Below, in pieces: positions 55,029-64,000 of a DNA stretch of 64,000 nt. The notes beneath the pieces were generated by a model that worked only from the letters and a program-made list of their open reading frames with translations, made no database searches and was not told the origin of the DNA. The first letter of the stretch is position 1; the number at the start of each line of letters is the position of its first letter. The translations under genes were made by a program, and so were the position numbers. The DNA comes from Acidimicrobiaceae bacterium (lineage in GTDB: Bacteria; Actinomycetota; Acidimicrobiia; Acidimicrobiales; RAAP-2), in NCBI GenBank assembly GCA_003160635.1, contig PMLV01000077.1:67386-131385 (forward strand), in the 5' to 3' direction.

Positions 55029-57056
55029 GTGCTGGTCAGGATCATTTTGGGGTTGGCGGTCACCGTCGTCGGGTTTGGGATCGCCGGGAGGCGGTTTCAT
55101 TGGCTGTCCAAGCTGATCCGCTCAGGGCAGCCGGCACCCGAGCGGACCCGGGGGAGCATCCTTCCGAAGGCGGAGGCCGAGGTCACAGAAGTGGCCGGGC
55201 AGCGCAAGCTCCTGCAGTGGACCATTCCGGGGTTGGCCCACTTCTTCACGATGTGGGGCTTCACTATCTTGTTGCTGACCATCGTGGAGGCCTACGGGGC
55301 CCTCTTCCAGAAGACCTTCCATTTCCCGGGCATCGGCCAGTGGGATTGGGTCGGCTTCGTGGAGGACTTCTTCGCTGTCATGGTCCTAGTTGCCCTGGTC
55401 GTGTTCTCCATCATCCGCATCAAGAACGCCCCGGCCAAGAAGGAGCGCCAGTCCCGCTTCTACGGATCGCACACCGGTGCCGCGTGGCTCGTGTTGCTGA
55501 TGATCGCCGGCGTCATCATCACCCTGCTTCTGTACCGGGCCGCCCAGGTGAACACCGTCGACCCGCACCAATTCCCCTATGGCTGGGGGGCCTTCGCCTC
55601 GCACGCCATCGCCAAGCTTCTCCACCCCGCCGGCCCCGGCATCAACAGCGACCTGGCCACCGTCTTCCTCATCCTGAACGTGGCCGTGATCTCCGGCTTC
55701 CTGGTCTTCGTCTCCTATTCCAAGCACCTGCACATCTTCATGGCCCCCATCAATGTGGCCTTCTCCCGCCGGCCGCGGGCGTTGGGGGCCCTGAACAAGA
55801 CGCCCGACATGGACATGGAGAACGTCACCGAGGAAACCGTGTTCGGGGTGGGCGAGGTCGGCCACTTCTCCTGGAAGCAGATGCTCGACTTCGCCACCTG
55901 CACCGAGTGCGGGCGCTGCCAGTCGGCCTGCCCGGCCTGGAACACCGAGAAGCCCCTGTCACCCAAGCTCTTGATCATGGGGTTGCGGGACAACATGTTC
56001 GCCTCCGCCACACCTCTCATGAGCGGCGAGGGCGAGATGACCGCCCTGGTGCCCAACGTCATCGACCCCGACGTGCTGTGGGCCTGCACCACCTGCGGGG
56101 CCTGCGTCGAGGAGTGCCCGGTCGACATCGAGCACATCGACGCCATCATCGACATGCGGCGCTACCAGGTGCTCATGGAGTCCGAGTTCCCCTCCGAGGC
56201 CGGTCTGATGCTGCGCAACGTGGAGAACCAGGGCGACCCCTGGGGCCTGGGCCAGGCCAAGCGCACCGATTGGACCAAGACCCTGGACTTCGAGATCCCG
56301 GTCATCACCGGGACGATCCCCGACGACATCGAGTACCTCTACTGGGTCGGCTGCGCCGGCGCGCTCGACGAGCGGGCCCGCAAGGGCGTCCAGGCCACCG
56401 CCCGCATGCTGCACCGGGCCGGGGTCACCTTCGGGATCCTCGGGCCCAAGGAGTCCTGCACGGGGGACCCGGTGCGACGGCTGGGCAACGAGTACCTGTA
56501 CCAGGAGCAGGCCCGGCTGAACATCGCCACGCTCGATGAGGCCGGGGCCAAGAAGATCATCGCCAGCTGCCCGCACTGCTTCAACACCATCAAGAACGAG
56601 TACCCGTCACTGGGCGGGAACTACGAGGTCATCCACCACGCCGAGCTGCTCGAGCACCTGGTGAGAACCGGGAAGCTGACGCCGGGCACGGGCTATAAGG
56701 GCAAGGTGACCTACCACGACCCCTGCTACCTGGGCCGGCACAACCGCATCATCGAGGAGCCGCGCTCGGTGCTGAGCGCCATCCCCGGGGTGGAGCAGAT
56801 CGAGATGCGCCGCTGCAAGGAGCGGGGCTTCTGCTGTGGCGCCGGTGGGGCCCGCATGTGGCTCGAGGAGAACATCGGCAAGCGGATCAACATGGAGCGC
56901 ATGGACGAGGCGCTCGGCACCGGGGCCGACGTCGTCTCGACCGCCTGCCCCTACTGCATGATCATGCTGGACGACGCCGTGCGGGCCAACGCCAAGGAAG
57001 ACGACGTGCGGGTGCTCGACCTCTCGCAGCTGGTCGAGGAGTCCCTCGGTCTTTAG
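55029..57056 (+). CDS. Membrane-bound Fe-S oxidoreductase (CCG-domain, heterodisulfide-reductase-like)
   Basis: CTECGRCQSACPAWN, CTTCGACVEECPVDIEHI ferredoxin motifs; two CCG-type blocks (ASCPHCFNTIKNEYP, KERGFCCGAGGARMW); N-terminal TMs. Confidence 0.92.
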   Translation: MLVRIILGLAVTVVGFGIAGRRFHWLSKLIRSGQPAPERTRGSILPKAEAEVTEVAGQRKLLQWTIPGLAHFFTMWGFTILLLTIVEAYGALFQKTFHFPGIGQWDWVGFVEDFFAVMVLVALVVFSIIRIKNAPAKKERQSRFYGSHTGAAWLVLLMIAGVIITLLLYRAAQVNTVDPHQFPYGWGAFASHAIAKLLHPAGPGINSDLATVFLILNVAVISGFLVFVSYSKHLHIFMAPINVAFSRRPRALGALNKTPDMDMENVTEETVFGVGEVGHFSWKQMLDFATCTECGRCQSACPAWNTEKPLSPKLLIMGLRDNMFASATPLMSGEGEMTALVPNVIDPDVLWACTTCGACVEECPVDIEHIDAIIDMRRYQVLMESEFPSEAGLMLRNVENQGDPWGLGQAKRTDWTKTLDFEIPVITGTIPDDIEYLYWVGCAGALDERARKGVQATARMLHRAGVTFGILGPKESCTGDPVRRLGNEYLYQEQARLNIATLDEAGAKKIIASCPHCFNTIKNEYPSLGGNYEVIHHAELLEHLVRTGKLTPGTGYKGKVTYHDPCYLGRHNRIIEEPRSVLSAIPGVEQIEMRRCKERGFCCGAGGARMWLEENIGKRINMERMDEALGTGADVVSTACPYCMIMLDDAVRANAKEDDVRVLDLSQLVEESLGL

Positions 57057-57475
57057 GTGGCCACCATGCCGTAGGCCCGTTCGGGGTGCACGGCACAGAT
57101 CAAGCGGCCGTCGGCCACCATGGTCGCCCGGTAGTCGTCCCAGTCGGGGTGCTCCCCGTTTCCGGCGCGGTAGTAGGCGATGAGCTGTTCGACCGTGTCG
57201 TCGTGGGGGTCGGTCGCCACGGGGGAGAGCTGGGCCGTGCCCTCGAGGACGACGTACTGGAAGAAATTGTCGCCCGGCACATAGAGCGAGATGCGGGGGT
57301 CGCGGCGCATGTTCACGGTCTTGGCCCGGGAGTCCGTGATCGAGATACGGAAGGTGTCCCCGTCGCCGGGCACATAGAGGATGTTGGACAGTTGGGGCCG
57401 GCCGTTGGCCCGGATGGTGGTCAGGACGCCGTGGTTGCGGGCTCGGACGAAGCCGAGACCTTCGTTGAGTTCCAT
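57053..57475 (-). CDS. PPOX-class FMN/F420-dependent oxidoreductase
   Basis: LGFVRARNHGVLTTIRANGRPQLSNILYVPGDGDTFRISITDSRAKTVNMRRDPRISLYV. Confidence 0.88.
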   Translation of the reverse strand: MELNEGLGFVRARNHGVLTTIRANGRPQLSNILYVPGDGDTFRISITDSRAKTVNMRRDPRISLYVPGDNFFQYVVLEGTAQLSPVATDPHDDTVEQLIAYYRAGNGEHPDWDDYRATMVADGRLICAVHPERAYGMVAT

Positions 57476-57493
57476 GTACCCGACGGTAGCGGG

Positions 57494-58234
57494 CTATGCC
57501 GTCGAAGGCTCCGCTACGACGATGTCCGCCCGACCGGCGATCAAGAGGTGCACGGCGGCGGCAATGACGGCGCCGACCAGGGGGGCCAGAATGAACAGCC
57601 AGACCTGGCTGAGGGCGGTGCCGCCCACGATCAGGGCTGGGCCGAGACTCCGGGCCGGATTGACCGACGTGCCGGTCAGGGGGATGCCGATCAGGTGCAC
57701 CACGACCAGCGCCATGCCGATGGCCAGGCCTGCCGCGCCCTGGATGGCCGCTTTGTGGGTGGCAAAGAGGATCACGGTCACGAACACGAAGGTGAGCGCC
57801 ACCTCGGTGACGAAGGCGCCCGTCTGGTTCAGATGGACGAGGGAAGACGCCCCGTAGCCGTCCGTGCCGAGCCCGATCACCCTGCGGCTGTAGCCGGGGA
57901 CATCGGCGAAGATCCGCCACAGCACGAGGGCGCCCACGATGGCCCCGGCCACCTGGGCCACCATGTAGCTGATGGCCTCGGTGAGCTTCATCCGGCCGGC
58001 GGCCAGGAAGCCCATGGTCACGGCCGGGTTCACGTGGGCACCCGAAATGGGCCCGATGGCGTAGGCGAGCGCCAGCAGGACGAGACCGAAGGCGAAGGCT
58101 GTCGTCACCACCCCCGCCGCCACGCTGCCTCCGAAGAGTCTGAAGCCGAAGTTCTCGGTGGCTACCCCGACGGCGATGAGCACCAGAATGAAGGTGCCGA
58201 CGAATTCAGCCGCCAACTTCTTGGCATCGGGCAT
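57494..58234 (-). CDS. aqpZ: Aquaporin / MIP family channel
   Basis: SGAHVNPAVTMGFL and GTSVNPARSLGPAL NPA motifs. Confidence 0.93.
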   Translation of the reverse strand: MPDAKKLAAEFVGTFILVLIAVGVATENFGFRLFGGSVAAGVVTTAFAFGLVLLALAYAIGPISGAHVNPAVTMGFLAAGRMKLTEAISYMVAQVAGAIVGALVLWRIFADVPGYSRRVIGLGTDGYGASSLVHLNQTGAFVTEVALTFVFVTVILFATHKAAIQGAAGLAIGMALVVVHLIGIPLTGTSVNPARSLGPALIVGGTALSQVWLFILAPLVGAVIAAAVHLLIAGRADIVVAEPSTA

Positions 58235-58334
58235 GGCGAAACTCCTTGGTCCAGGCGAGGTACAGCGGACACGCAGAGTTTCGCAGCGCGAAGAAGTCGG
58301 CACGCGGACCCTTGGGGGCCCGTTCCGCCGTGGA

Positions 58335-58757
58335 TCAGTGGTAGGCCTTGTCGTCTGAATCGCGCAGCCGGGTCGCCATGGCGGCCAACAACTTGCGCGA
58401 CAGGGCGGGCACGGTGTCGAGCACGCCATTGAACTCACGCTGGCCCAGGACGAGGAGCGTCATCTCGGTGTCCGATACGACGCTGGCCGAGCGGGGCCGG
58501 CGGTCCAGCAGAGCCAGTTCCCCGAAGTACTGGCCCGGTCCGAGCGTGGCCACCTTGCGGTTGTTGCGCCTCACCGAGGCCTGACCGGCGACGATCAGGA
58601 AGAACTCCCGGCCGATGGTGCCTTGCTCGCACAGCATGCGGCCCGCAGGCACGGTCACCTCTTCGAGGGCCTTGCGGATCGTGCGCAGCTCCTTGCCCGA
58701 TGAGGTTGAAAACAACCAGATCTTCGAGAGGTCGAGCGAATTACCACCTAGGGGCAT
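58335..58757 (-). CDS. Cyclic nucleotide-binding domain protein
   Basis: EEVTVPAGRMLCEQGTIGREFFLIVAGQASV...LGPGQYFGELALLDRRPRSASVVSDTEMTLLVL. Confidence 0.9.
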   Translation of the reverse strand: MPLGGNSLDLSKIWLFSTSSGKELRTIRKALEEVTVPAGRMLCEQGTIGREFFLIVAGQASVRRNNRKVATLGPGQYFGELALLDRRPRSASVVSDTEMTLLVLGQREFNGVLDTVPALSRKLLAAMATRLRDSDDKAYH

Positions 58758-58884
58758 GCCAAACAGGCTATCGGGCGAGCCTGTTCATCTGCTGGAAACA
58801 CTCACGTAGCCGACACGAAATCCCCCCTATTCATACTGACTGCGGCACAACGATGTCCGGTGGCTTCCCGCTACTCGCCTGGCG

Positions 58885-60357
58885 GTGTGGGAGGAATTAC
58901 CGGCTGACACCGTGAAAGGGGCACCGAGAGTGCTAGCAGCCGTAACATCAATTCCATATCCCAGTTGGCTGAATTCCGGGGATAATACGTGGCAGCTGAC
59001 CGCTGCCACGTTCGTCGGCCTGATGAGCCTGCCGGCACTGGCCGTCCTCTACGGAGGTCTGGTCCAGCGCAAGTGGGTCGTCAACACAATGCTCATGATC
59101 TTCTCCGGCTTTTCAGCCGTACTGGTCGTGTGGGTGCTGTGGGGCTACAACTTGGGGTTCGGCCCACCGGTCCATCTCTTCAATGCCGGTGGCACCGGAT
59201 GGTTCGCCAATATGTGGGGCGCCTTCCATCCGATAACCAGTCACTTCGGGGAACAGAACCAGGCGGTTTCGGGGGCGAACACCCTCATTCCGTTCCATTT
59301 CCCCACGGCGACACTGGCGTACTTCCAATTCGTCTTCGCGGCGATCACCCCGCTCCTCTTCTGCGGCAGCATCCTCGGCCGCATGAAGTTCAAGGCGTGG
59401 TTGCTCTTCGTGCCGCTGTGGACGACGTTCGTGTACACCATCAACGCCAAGCTCCTCTGGGGCGGTGGCTTCCTGGCCATGCACGGCGCGGTCGACTACT
59501 CCGGTGGGTACGTCATCCACATGTCGGCGGGAGTCTCGGGCTTCGTGGCCGCCGCCATCGTCGGGCCCCGCTTGCTGCGGGACCGCCGCCACGGCGTTCC
59601 GAACAACCTGTTGCTGGTCGCGGTCGGTGCCGGAATCCTCTGGCTCGGCTGGAACGGCTTCAACGGTGGTGACCCGTATTACGCCGGGGTCGATGCGGCT
59701 TCAGCCGTTCTCAACACCAACGTGGCTACCGCCGTGGGTCTGTTGACCTGGATGATGATGGACTGGTGGTTCACCAAGCAGAAGAAGCCCACGTTCCTGG
59801 GGGCTATCAACGGCATGATCTGCGGTCTGGTCGGCATCACGCCGTCGGCCGGCTGGGTCGATGGGTACGGGGCCATTCTCGTCGGCCTCATCTGCTCCAC
59901 CGTGGTGTGGTTCGCCTGGAACTACCTCTCCAAGGTCCGGCCGTTCTCCAAGGTCGACGACGCGTTGGGTGTCATCTACACCCACGGCATCGCCGGATTC
60001 CTCGGCGGAATGCTGGTCGGCCTGTTGGCCGACCCGGGCATGATCCAGTACGGCGTCAGCGGCAAGAACTTCAACGCCATCGCCGGCCTCAACGGGTTCG
60101 CCGTCGGGGGTTGGTTCTACACCGGCAGCATGCACCAACTCTGGGAACAGTTCCTGGCCGCGGTGTGGGTGATCTGTTGGTCGGCGGCGCTCACGGCGCT
60201 CATCCTCATGGTGGTCAAGTTGGTCTGCCGAGGGTTGCGTGAGCCCGACGAGGTGCTCGAGATCGGTGACGTGGCCATCCACGACGAGGAGGTCTACCCA
60301 CAGGAGACCTTCGCCGAGCGGGTATCGGCAATGGCGTCGGCCGGGAGCGATGAATGA
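58885..60357 (+). CDS. amtB: Ammonium transporter (start may be downstream, about 58930)
   Basis: DYSGGYVIHMSAGVSGFVAAAIVGPR, TWMMMDWWFTKQKKPTFLGAINGMICGLVGITPSAGWV. Confidence 0.95.
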   Translation: MWEELPADTVKGAPRVLAAVTSIPYPSWLNSGDNTWQLTAATFVGLMSLPALAVLYGGLVQRKWVVNTMLMIFSGFSAVLVVWVLWGYNLGFGPPVHLFNAGGTGWFANMWGAFHPITSHFGEQNQAVSGANTLIPFHFPTATLAYFQFVFAAITPLLFCGSILGRMKFKAWLLFVPLWTTFVYTINAKLLWGGGFLAMHGAVDYSGGYVIHMSAGVSGFVAAAIVGPRLLRDRRHGVPNNLLLVAVGAGILWLGWNGFNGGDPYYAGVDAASAVLNTNVATAVGLLTWMMMDWWFTKQKKPTFLGAINGMICGLVGITPSAGWVDGYGAILVGLICSTVVWFAWNYLSKVRPFSKVDDALGVIYTHGIAGFLGGMLVGLLADPGMIQYGVSGKNFNAIAGLNGFAVGGWFYTGSMHQLWEQFLAAVWVICWSAALTALILMVVKLVCRGLREPDEVLEIGDVAIHDEEVYPQETFAERVSAMASAGSDE

Positions 60358-60382
60358 GGACGCCCGCTCACCGTTACCGTAG

Positions 60383-60775
<393 letters not shown>

Positions 60776-61207
60776 GGCGGCCTTGCGCAGGTGGTCGGGT
60801 TGGGTCGGGGTGCGGCGAGGCGCCCCGACCCCCGGCCACATTCGTCGGCTCCCGGCCCGTCGTAGGGCCGAGCTGCCGTCGGTGGCTTCATAACCCAACC
60901 CACTTCGTTCCGGTCTTGGGGTCCGCGGCTCTCGCAGTAGGCCCGGCCCCGGGACGGGGACGTTCGGGCCGCGTCACGGGAACAAGGACGCGACGCCGCA
61001 CGCGCCGACAACCCTGCCCACTGTGCCTGATGTGCGATCGACGGTGCCCGGCACCTCGCATGCGACACCGGTCGCCGGAACCTTTGGCCGCACCGCTCCC
61101 GGTACGTCGAGTGTCGCCAACCACGACGCCCATGGCAGTGGCCACGGTGATGGTGGCGGAGCCTCCTCAGGCGGAGGAACCGGTTCGCAAGGTCGCGGAG
61201 GACGCGG

Positions 61208-61963
61208 CTAACCGGCCTGGCGGCCCACGGCGGCAGCAGCAGCTTGTGCTGCCGCCGGGTCGCCCAGGTATTCCGAGGAATGCACCGTGAGGTCGGCGTC
61301 GAGGAGGAGGCGGAAGGGAATCCCCGTCGGTATCTCGAGTCCGGTGATCTCGTCGTCGGGGATTGCCTCGAGGTGTTTGCGCATGGCCCGGATGCTGTTG
61401 CCGTGCGCGACCACCAGCACCGCGCCATCACGTTCCGCTGTCTGGCGAAGATCCGGGACGATGTCCGATTCCCAATAGGGAAGGACGCGCCGGACGACAT
61501 CAGCCAGACATTCCGTCGTCGGGATCTGCGCCGGGTCGACGTCGCGATAGCGGGGATCATGCGCCGTCGACGTGGGGTTGTCCGCACTGAGCGGCGGAGG
61601 CTGGGTGTCGTAGCTGCGGCGCCACAGCAAGAGTTGCTCCTGCCCGAACTTCTCGGCGGTCTCGACCTTGTTCTTGCCTTGCAGATCTCCGTAGTGGCGT
61701 TCGTTGAGGCGCCAGTCCCGGCGCACCGGCAGCCAACTGCGACCGGCCACGGCGAGCGCGAGTTCGGCCGTGTGGATGGCCCGGGTCAGTACCGACGTAT
61801 GGAGGACACGTAAGTCCAGTCCGGGCTCCTCGGCCAACAGCGTGCCCGCCGCTCGTGCTTCGGCCTCCCCGACCTCGGTGAGGCCGACATCGACCCATCC
61901 GGTGAAGAGATTCTCCGCGTTCCAGGTTGACTGCCCGTGGCGGAGGAGGACGAGATCGAGCAC
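61208..61963 (-). CDS. gpmA: 2,3-bisphosphoglycerate-dependent phosphoglycerate mutase
   Basis: [59 protein letters not shown]. Confidence 0.95.
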   Translation of the reverse strand: MLDLVLLRHGQSTWNAENLFTGWVDVGLTEVGEAEARAAGTLLAEEPGLDLRVLHTSVLTRAIHTAELALAVAGRSWLPVRRDWRLNERHYGDLQGKNKVETAEKFGQEQLLLWRRSYDTQPPPLSADNPTSTAHDPRYRDVDPAQIPTTECLADVVRRVLPYWESDIVPDLRQTAERDGAVLVVAHGNSIRAMRKHLEAIPDDEITGLEIPTGIPFRLLLDADLTVHSSEYLGDPAAAQAAAAAVGRQAG

Positions 61964-61976
61964 ACGAACGATGGTA

Positions 61977-63068
61977 TTAGATGGAAGAGGTCACTCCATC
62001 ACGACGTGCCGATGGTGCAGGCGATCGCAGAGCCCGCACCCCGGCGGATCGGAGATCCAGGTCCTTGTCCATGGGTCGGAACGGCGCCACGAGTTGCGCC
62101 GCGAAGACAGAGAAATGATGAGGGCGCACCCCCGCCTGTTCGACGACGAGCGGGCGACCGGGCAACCCGGTGTCGGTCCGGATCGTCTCGGGTGTCGGGA
62201 ACACCGCCCGGTGAAAGAGCTGATCCCAGATCGTCAGCGCGAACCCGAGGTTGACGTCCTGCGGCCCGTCCAGCTTGTGGTGCTGGCGGTGGTAGTTCGG
62301 GCTGACGAAGATCCGCCCGAGAGGGCCGAACCCCAGGTTGGTGTTCGAGTGCGCGAACGCGACCACGCCTCCATAGATCACGAGGAGCGTGATCGGAAGG
62401 GCACCGTTGGCCAGCAGCACGATCCCCGGGATCAGCGCGACGAGATACGAAACGTGAATGAACGGGTGCGTACGGAAGACGGTGAGCACGTTCATGTCCT
62501 CTTGTGAGTGGTGGAGCTCATGAAAGCGCCAGAGCATCTTCACGCGGTGGTTCGCCATATGGGCGAACCAGTTGCACGCATCCATGGCCACGAAGATGAC
62601 GGCGATGGCCCCCCATCGCGGCACGGTTCCGATCCTCGGCAGGACGAGCCAGGGAAAGGCACGCTGGGCCACGTCCGAAAACGAGAGGGTCAGGGCGGTG
62701 ACGAGCGGCACGACCAGCGTGGCGTTGAACACCGTGAAGAGGAGGTCCTGACGGTAGCCACGGGCGAAGATCGGCCGCCGTTGTGCCGGGCGCAGCCGTT
62801 CGGCAATGAGGAAGACGCCGATGATGGCCAGGGTCAGTGGACCGACGACGACGACACGAAGACTTGTCATCGAGGCGGCGAAGTCGTTCCCTCCCCAGTG
62901 ATTGGCCCAACCGAGCGCGACCAGGCCAGCCGCCACGGCGGCGATCGAGCAGGCGGGCAGGTAAATGCGCGAGCGGAGCGTGCGCCGCTGGGCCTCGGCG
63001 CCAGCATGTCCCTGCGCCCGCGCCGCGGTTTTTGCAGTTAGAGCCGGCGGCTGTAGTGCGATCACCAT
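61977..63068 (-). CDS. Sterol desaturase / fatty acid hydroxylase family protein
   Basis: [40 protein letters not shown] histidine boxes; [10 protein letters not shown]. Confidence 0.9.
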   Translation of the reverse strand: MVIALQPPALTAKTAARAQGHAGAEAQRRTLRSRIYLPACSIAAVAAGLVALGWANHWGGNDFAASMTSLRVVVVGPLTLAIIGVFLIAERLRPAQRRPIFARGYRQDLLFTVFNATLVVPLVTALTLSFSDVAQRAFPWLVLPRIGTVPRWGAIAVIFVAMDACNWFAHMANHRVKMLWRFHELHHSQEDMNVLTVFRTHPFIHVSYLVALIPGIVLLANGALPITLLVIYGGVVAFAHSNTNLGFGPLGRIFVSPNYHRQHHKLDGPQDVNLGFALTIWDQLFHRAVFPTPETIRTDTGLPGRPLVVEQAGVRPHHFSVFAAQLVAPFRPMDKDLDLRSAGVRALRSPAPSARRDGVTSSI

Positions 63069-63096
63069 GTCGATAGCTTGGTCGAAAGCCCGGCCG

Positions 63097-63627
63097 CTAG
63101 AACGCGGTTCCCCCGCTGCCGGCCGTCGAGGTGGTGCCGCCGGCCGAATTCGCCTTGGCCGTCACGACCGCAGTCCAGGTGCCCCAGGTGTCGGTGATGT
63201 TGCCGCGAACCTGTCCCGGCCTGGTGTCTTTGGCGAACCAGTAGAGGGGCTTGCCACCGAAGGTGACCTGGCGGACACCGTGGGCCCGCGTCACCGTGCC
63301 GAGCTTGGAGCTGCTCACACCCGAGCCGGCCGTCGCCTTCGTCACGCCCTTGGGCAGCACGAACTCGGGCCAAATCTTCAGGCACGCGGCGGTACAGGGG
63401 GTAGAGCTGGGTTTGAGGGTGTACAGCGTCTTTCCGCTGGCGAGCACCGTGCCGACGCTGGCCACGCTGACGGTCTTCACGACCACGCTCTTGGCCACTC
63501 GGCCGGTTGCCGCACCGGCAGGGGCGACGGCGCCGGCCGAGAGGGACAGCCCACCGAGGGCCAGGGCCGTGGCGGCCATGCCGCCGATGCGGAGCCCGTG
63601 TGCTGCCTGTCGGGGTTGCCTGTTCAT
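63097..63627 (-). CDS. Secreted protein of the COG4315-like lipoprotein family
   Basis: Signal peptide; LASGKTLYTLKPSSTPCTAACLKIWPEFVLPKG and GKPLYWFAKDTRPGQVRG repeats. Confidence 0.8.
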   Translation of the reverse strand: MNRQPRQAAHGLRIGGMAATALALGGLSLSAGAVAPAGAATGRVAKSVVVKTVSVASVGTVLASGKTLYTLKPSSTPCTAACLKIWPEFVLPKGVTKATAGSGVSSSKLGTVTRAHGVRQVTFGGKPLYWFAKDTRPGQVRGNITDTWGTWTAVVTAKANSAGGTTSTAGSGGTAF

Positions 63628-63838
63628 GTCGATCGTCTCCTCAATGCCGTGGGGTGCTCCTGGTATAAGGACTACGGGCCACCCCGGTCAAGGGATTGTC
63701 CGGCGATGGTGCGTGCATCGGCCGGTGCCCGCCCTCTCCGGGGTGCACCTCCGGCCTGTCGGAACGAGGTGGCTGAACAGGATATATCGTACATCCAAGG
63801 GGCCTGACCAGGGAACACTTCCATTGCCAACAGAAAAG

Positions 63839-63869
63839 TTGACACATGCGCACTCAGGTTTGCTACACT
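63839..63869 (+). promoter_or_regulatory. Candidate dnaK promoter
   Basis: TTGACA (63839-63844) and TACACT (63864-63869) with a longish 19-nt spacer, upstream of dnaK ATG at 63921. Confidence 0.35.
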
Positions 63870-63920
63870 TGTGGCAAGCGAAAAGCGCAGTAACGAGCAC
63901 GAAGAATGGAAGGACTGCAG

Positions 63921-64000
63921 ATGGCTAAGGCCGTGGGAATCGACTTGGGGACCACCAACTCGGTGGTCAGCGTGATGGAGGCGGGCGAGCCCGTCGTCAT
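63921..64000 (+). CDS. dnaK: Molecular chaperone DnaK (N-terminus, truncated by window)
   Basis: [26 protein letters not shown]. Confidence 0.97.
   Translation, partial: MAKAVGIDLGTTNSVVSVMEAGEPVV

Noticed and set aside
55100-56539. 479-aa frame-shifted ORF within the Fe-S oxidoreductase gene
   Set aside because: Arg/Pro/Gly-rich shadow frame; the main frame has ferredoxin and CCG motifs.
56858-58432. 524-aa plus-strand ORF across PPOX and aquaporin genes
   Set aside because: Opposite strand shows clear PPOX and NPA-motif aquaporin proteins.
61023-61211. Small ORF between glnK and gpmA
   Set aside because: Gly/Ser-rich low-complexity frame with no support.

Overview
High-GC actinobacterial chromosome segment (Acidimicrobiia-like by gene style; this is inference). 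It appears to contain a composite genomic island of about 48.5 kb at a tRNA-Gly(CCC) gene. Left flank (1-6379): ring-hydroxylating dioxygenase fragment, double-domain CaiB/BaiF CoA-transferase, ferredoxin, PaaI-like thioesterase, SGNH hydrolase, acyltransferase-3. The intact tRNA-Gly is at 54849-54922 (minus). A 42-nt copy of its 3' part lies at 6400-6441 and a degraded third copy at 25963-26000. All three sites have GTTGCACG repeats spaced about 10 bp, on the inside, which look like recombinase arm sites. Sub-island A (about 6.4-26 kb): second thioesterase copy, XRE + nucleotidyltransferase pair, HD hydrolase, a macro-like/SIR2 fusion convergent with an MBL - ARPP-1-like - HDAC-like operon, a PD-(D/E)XK-like protein, and recC-recB-recD. 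Sub-island B (about 26-54.9 kb): a 2.94-kb IS21-family element with clear ends and TSD, a roughly 12-kb restriction/defence locus (HNH, two unknowns, GHKL ATPase, PD-(D/E)XK, Z1, Vsr, MORC-like GHKL ATPase, C5 methyltransferase fused to an HhH/Fe-S domain), an AICE-like module (SCO3933-like, FtsK/TraSA, RepSA-like, sigma-like, membrane-anchored SARP/BTAD protein, Xis, Int), and a small papain/C39-like protease plus 3-TM protein module. Right flank (55-64 kb): Fe-S oxidoreductase, PPOX, aquaporin, cNMP-binding protein, amtB-glnK, gpmA, sterol desaturase-like protein, secreted protein, start of dnaK. All calls are by eye from sequence; no searches were run.
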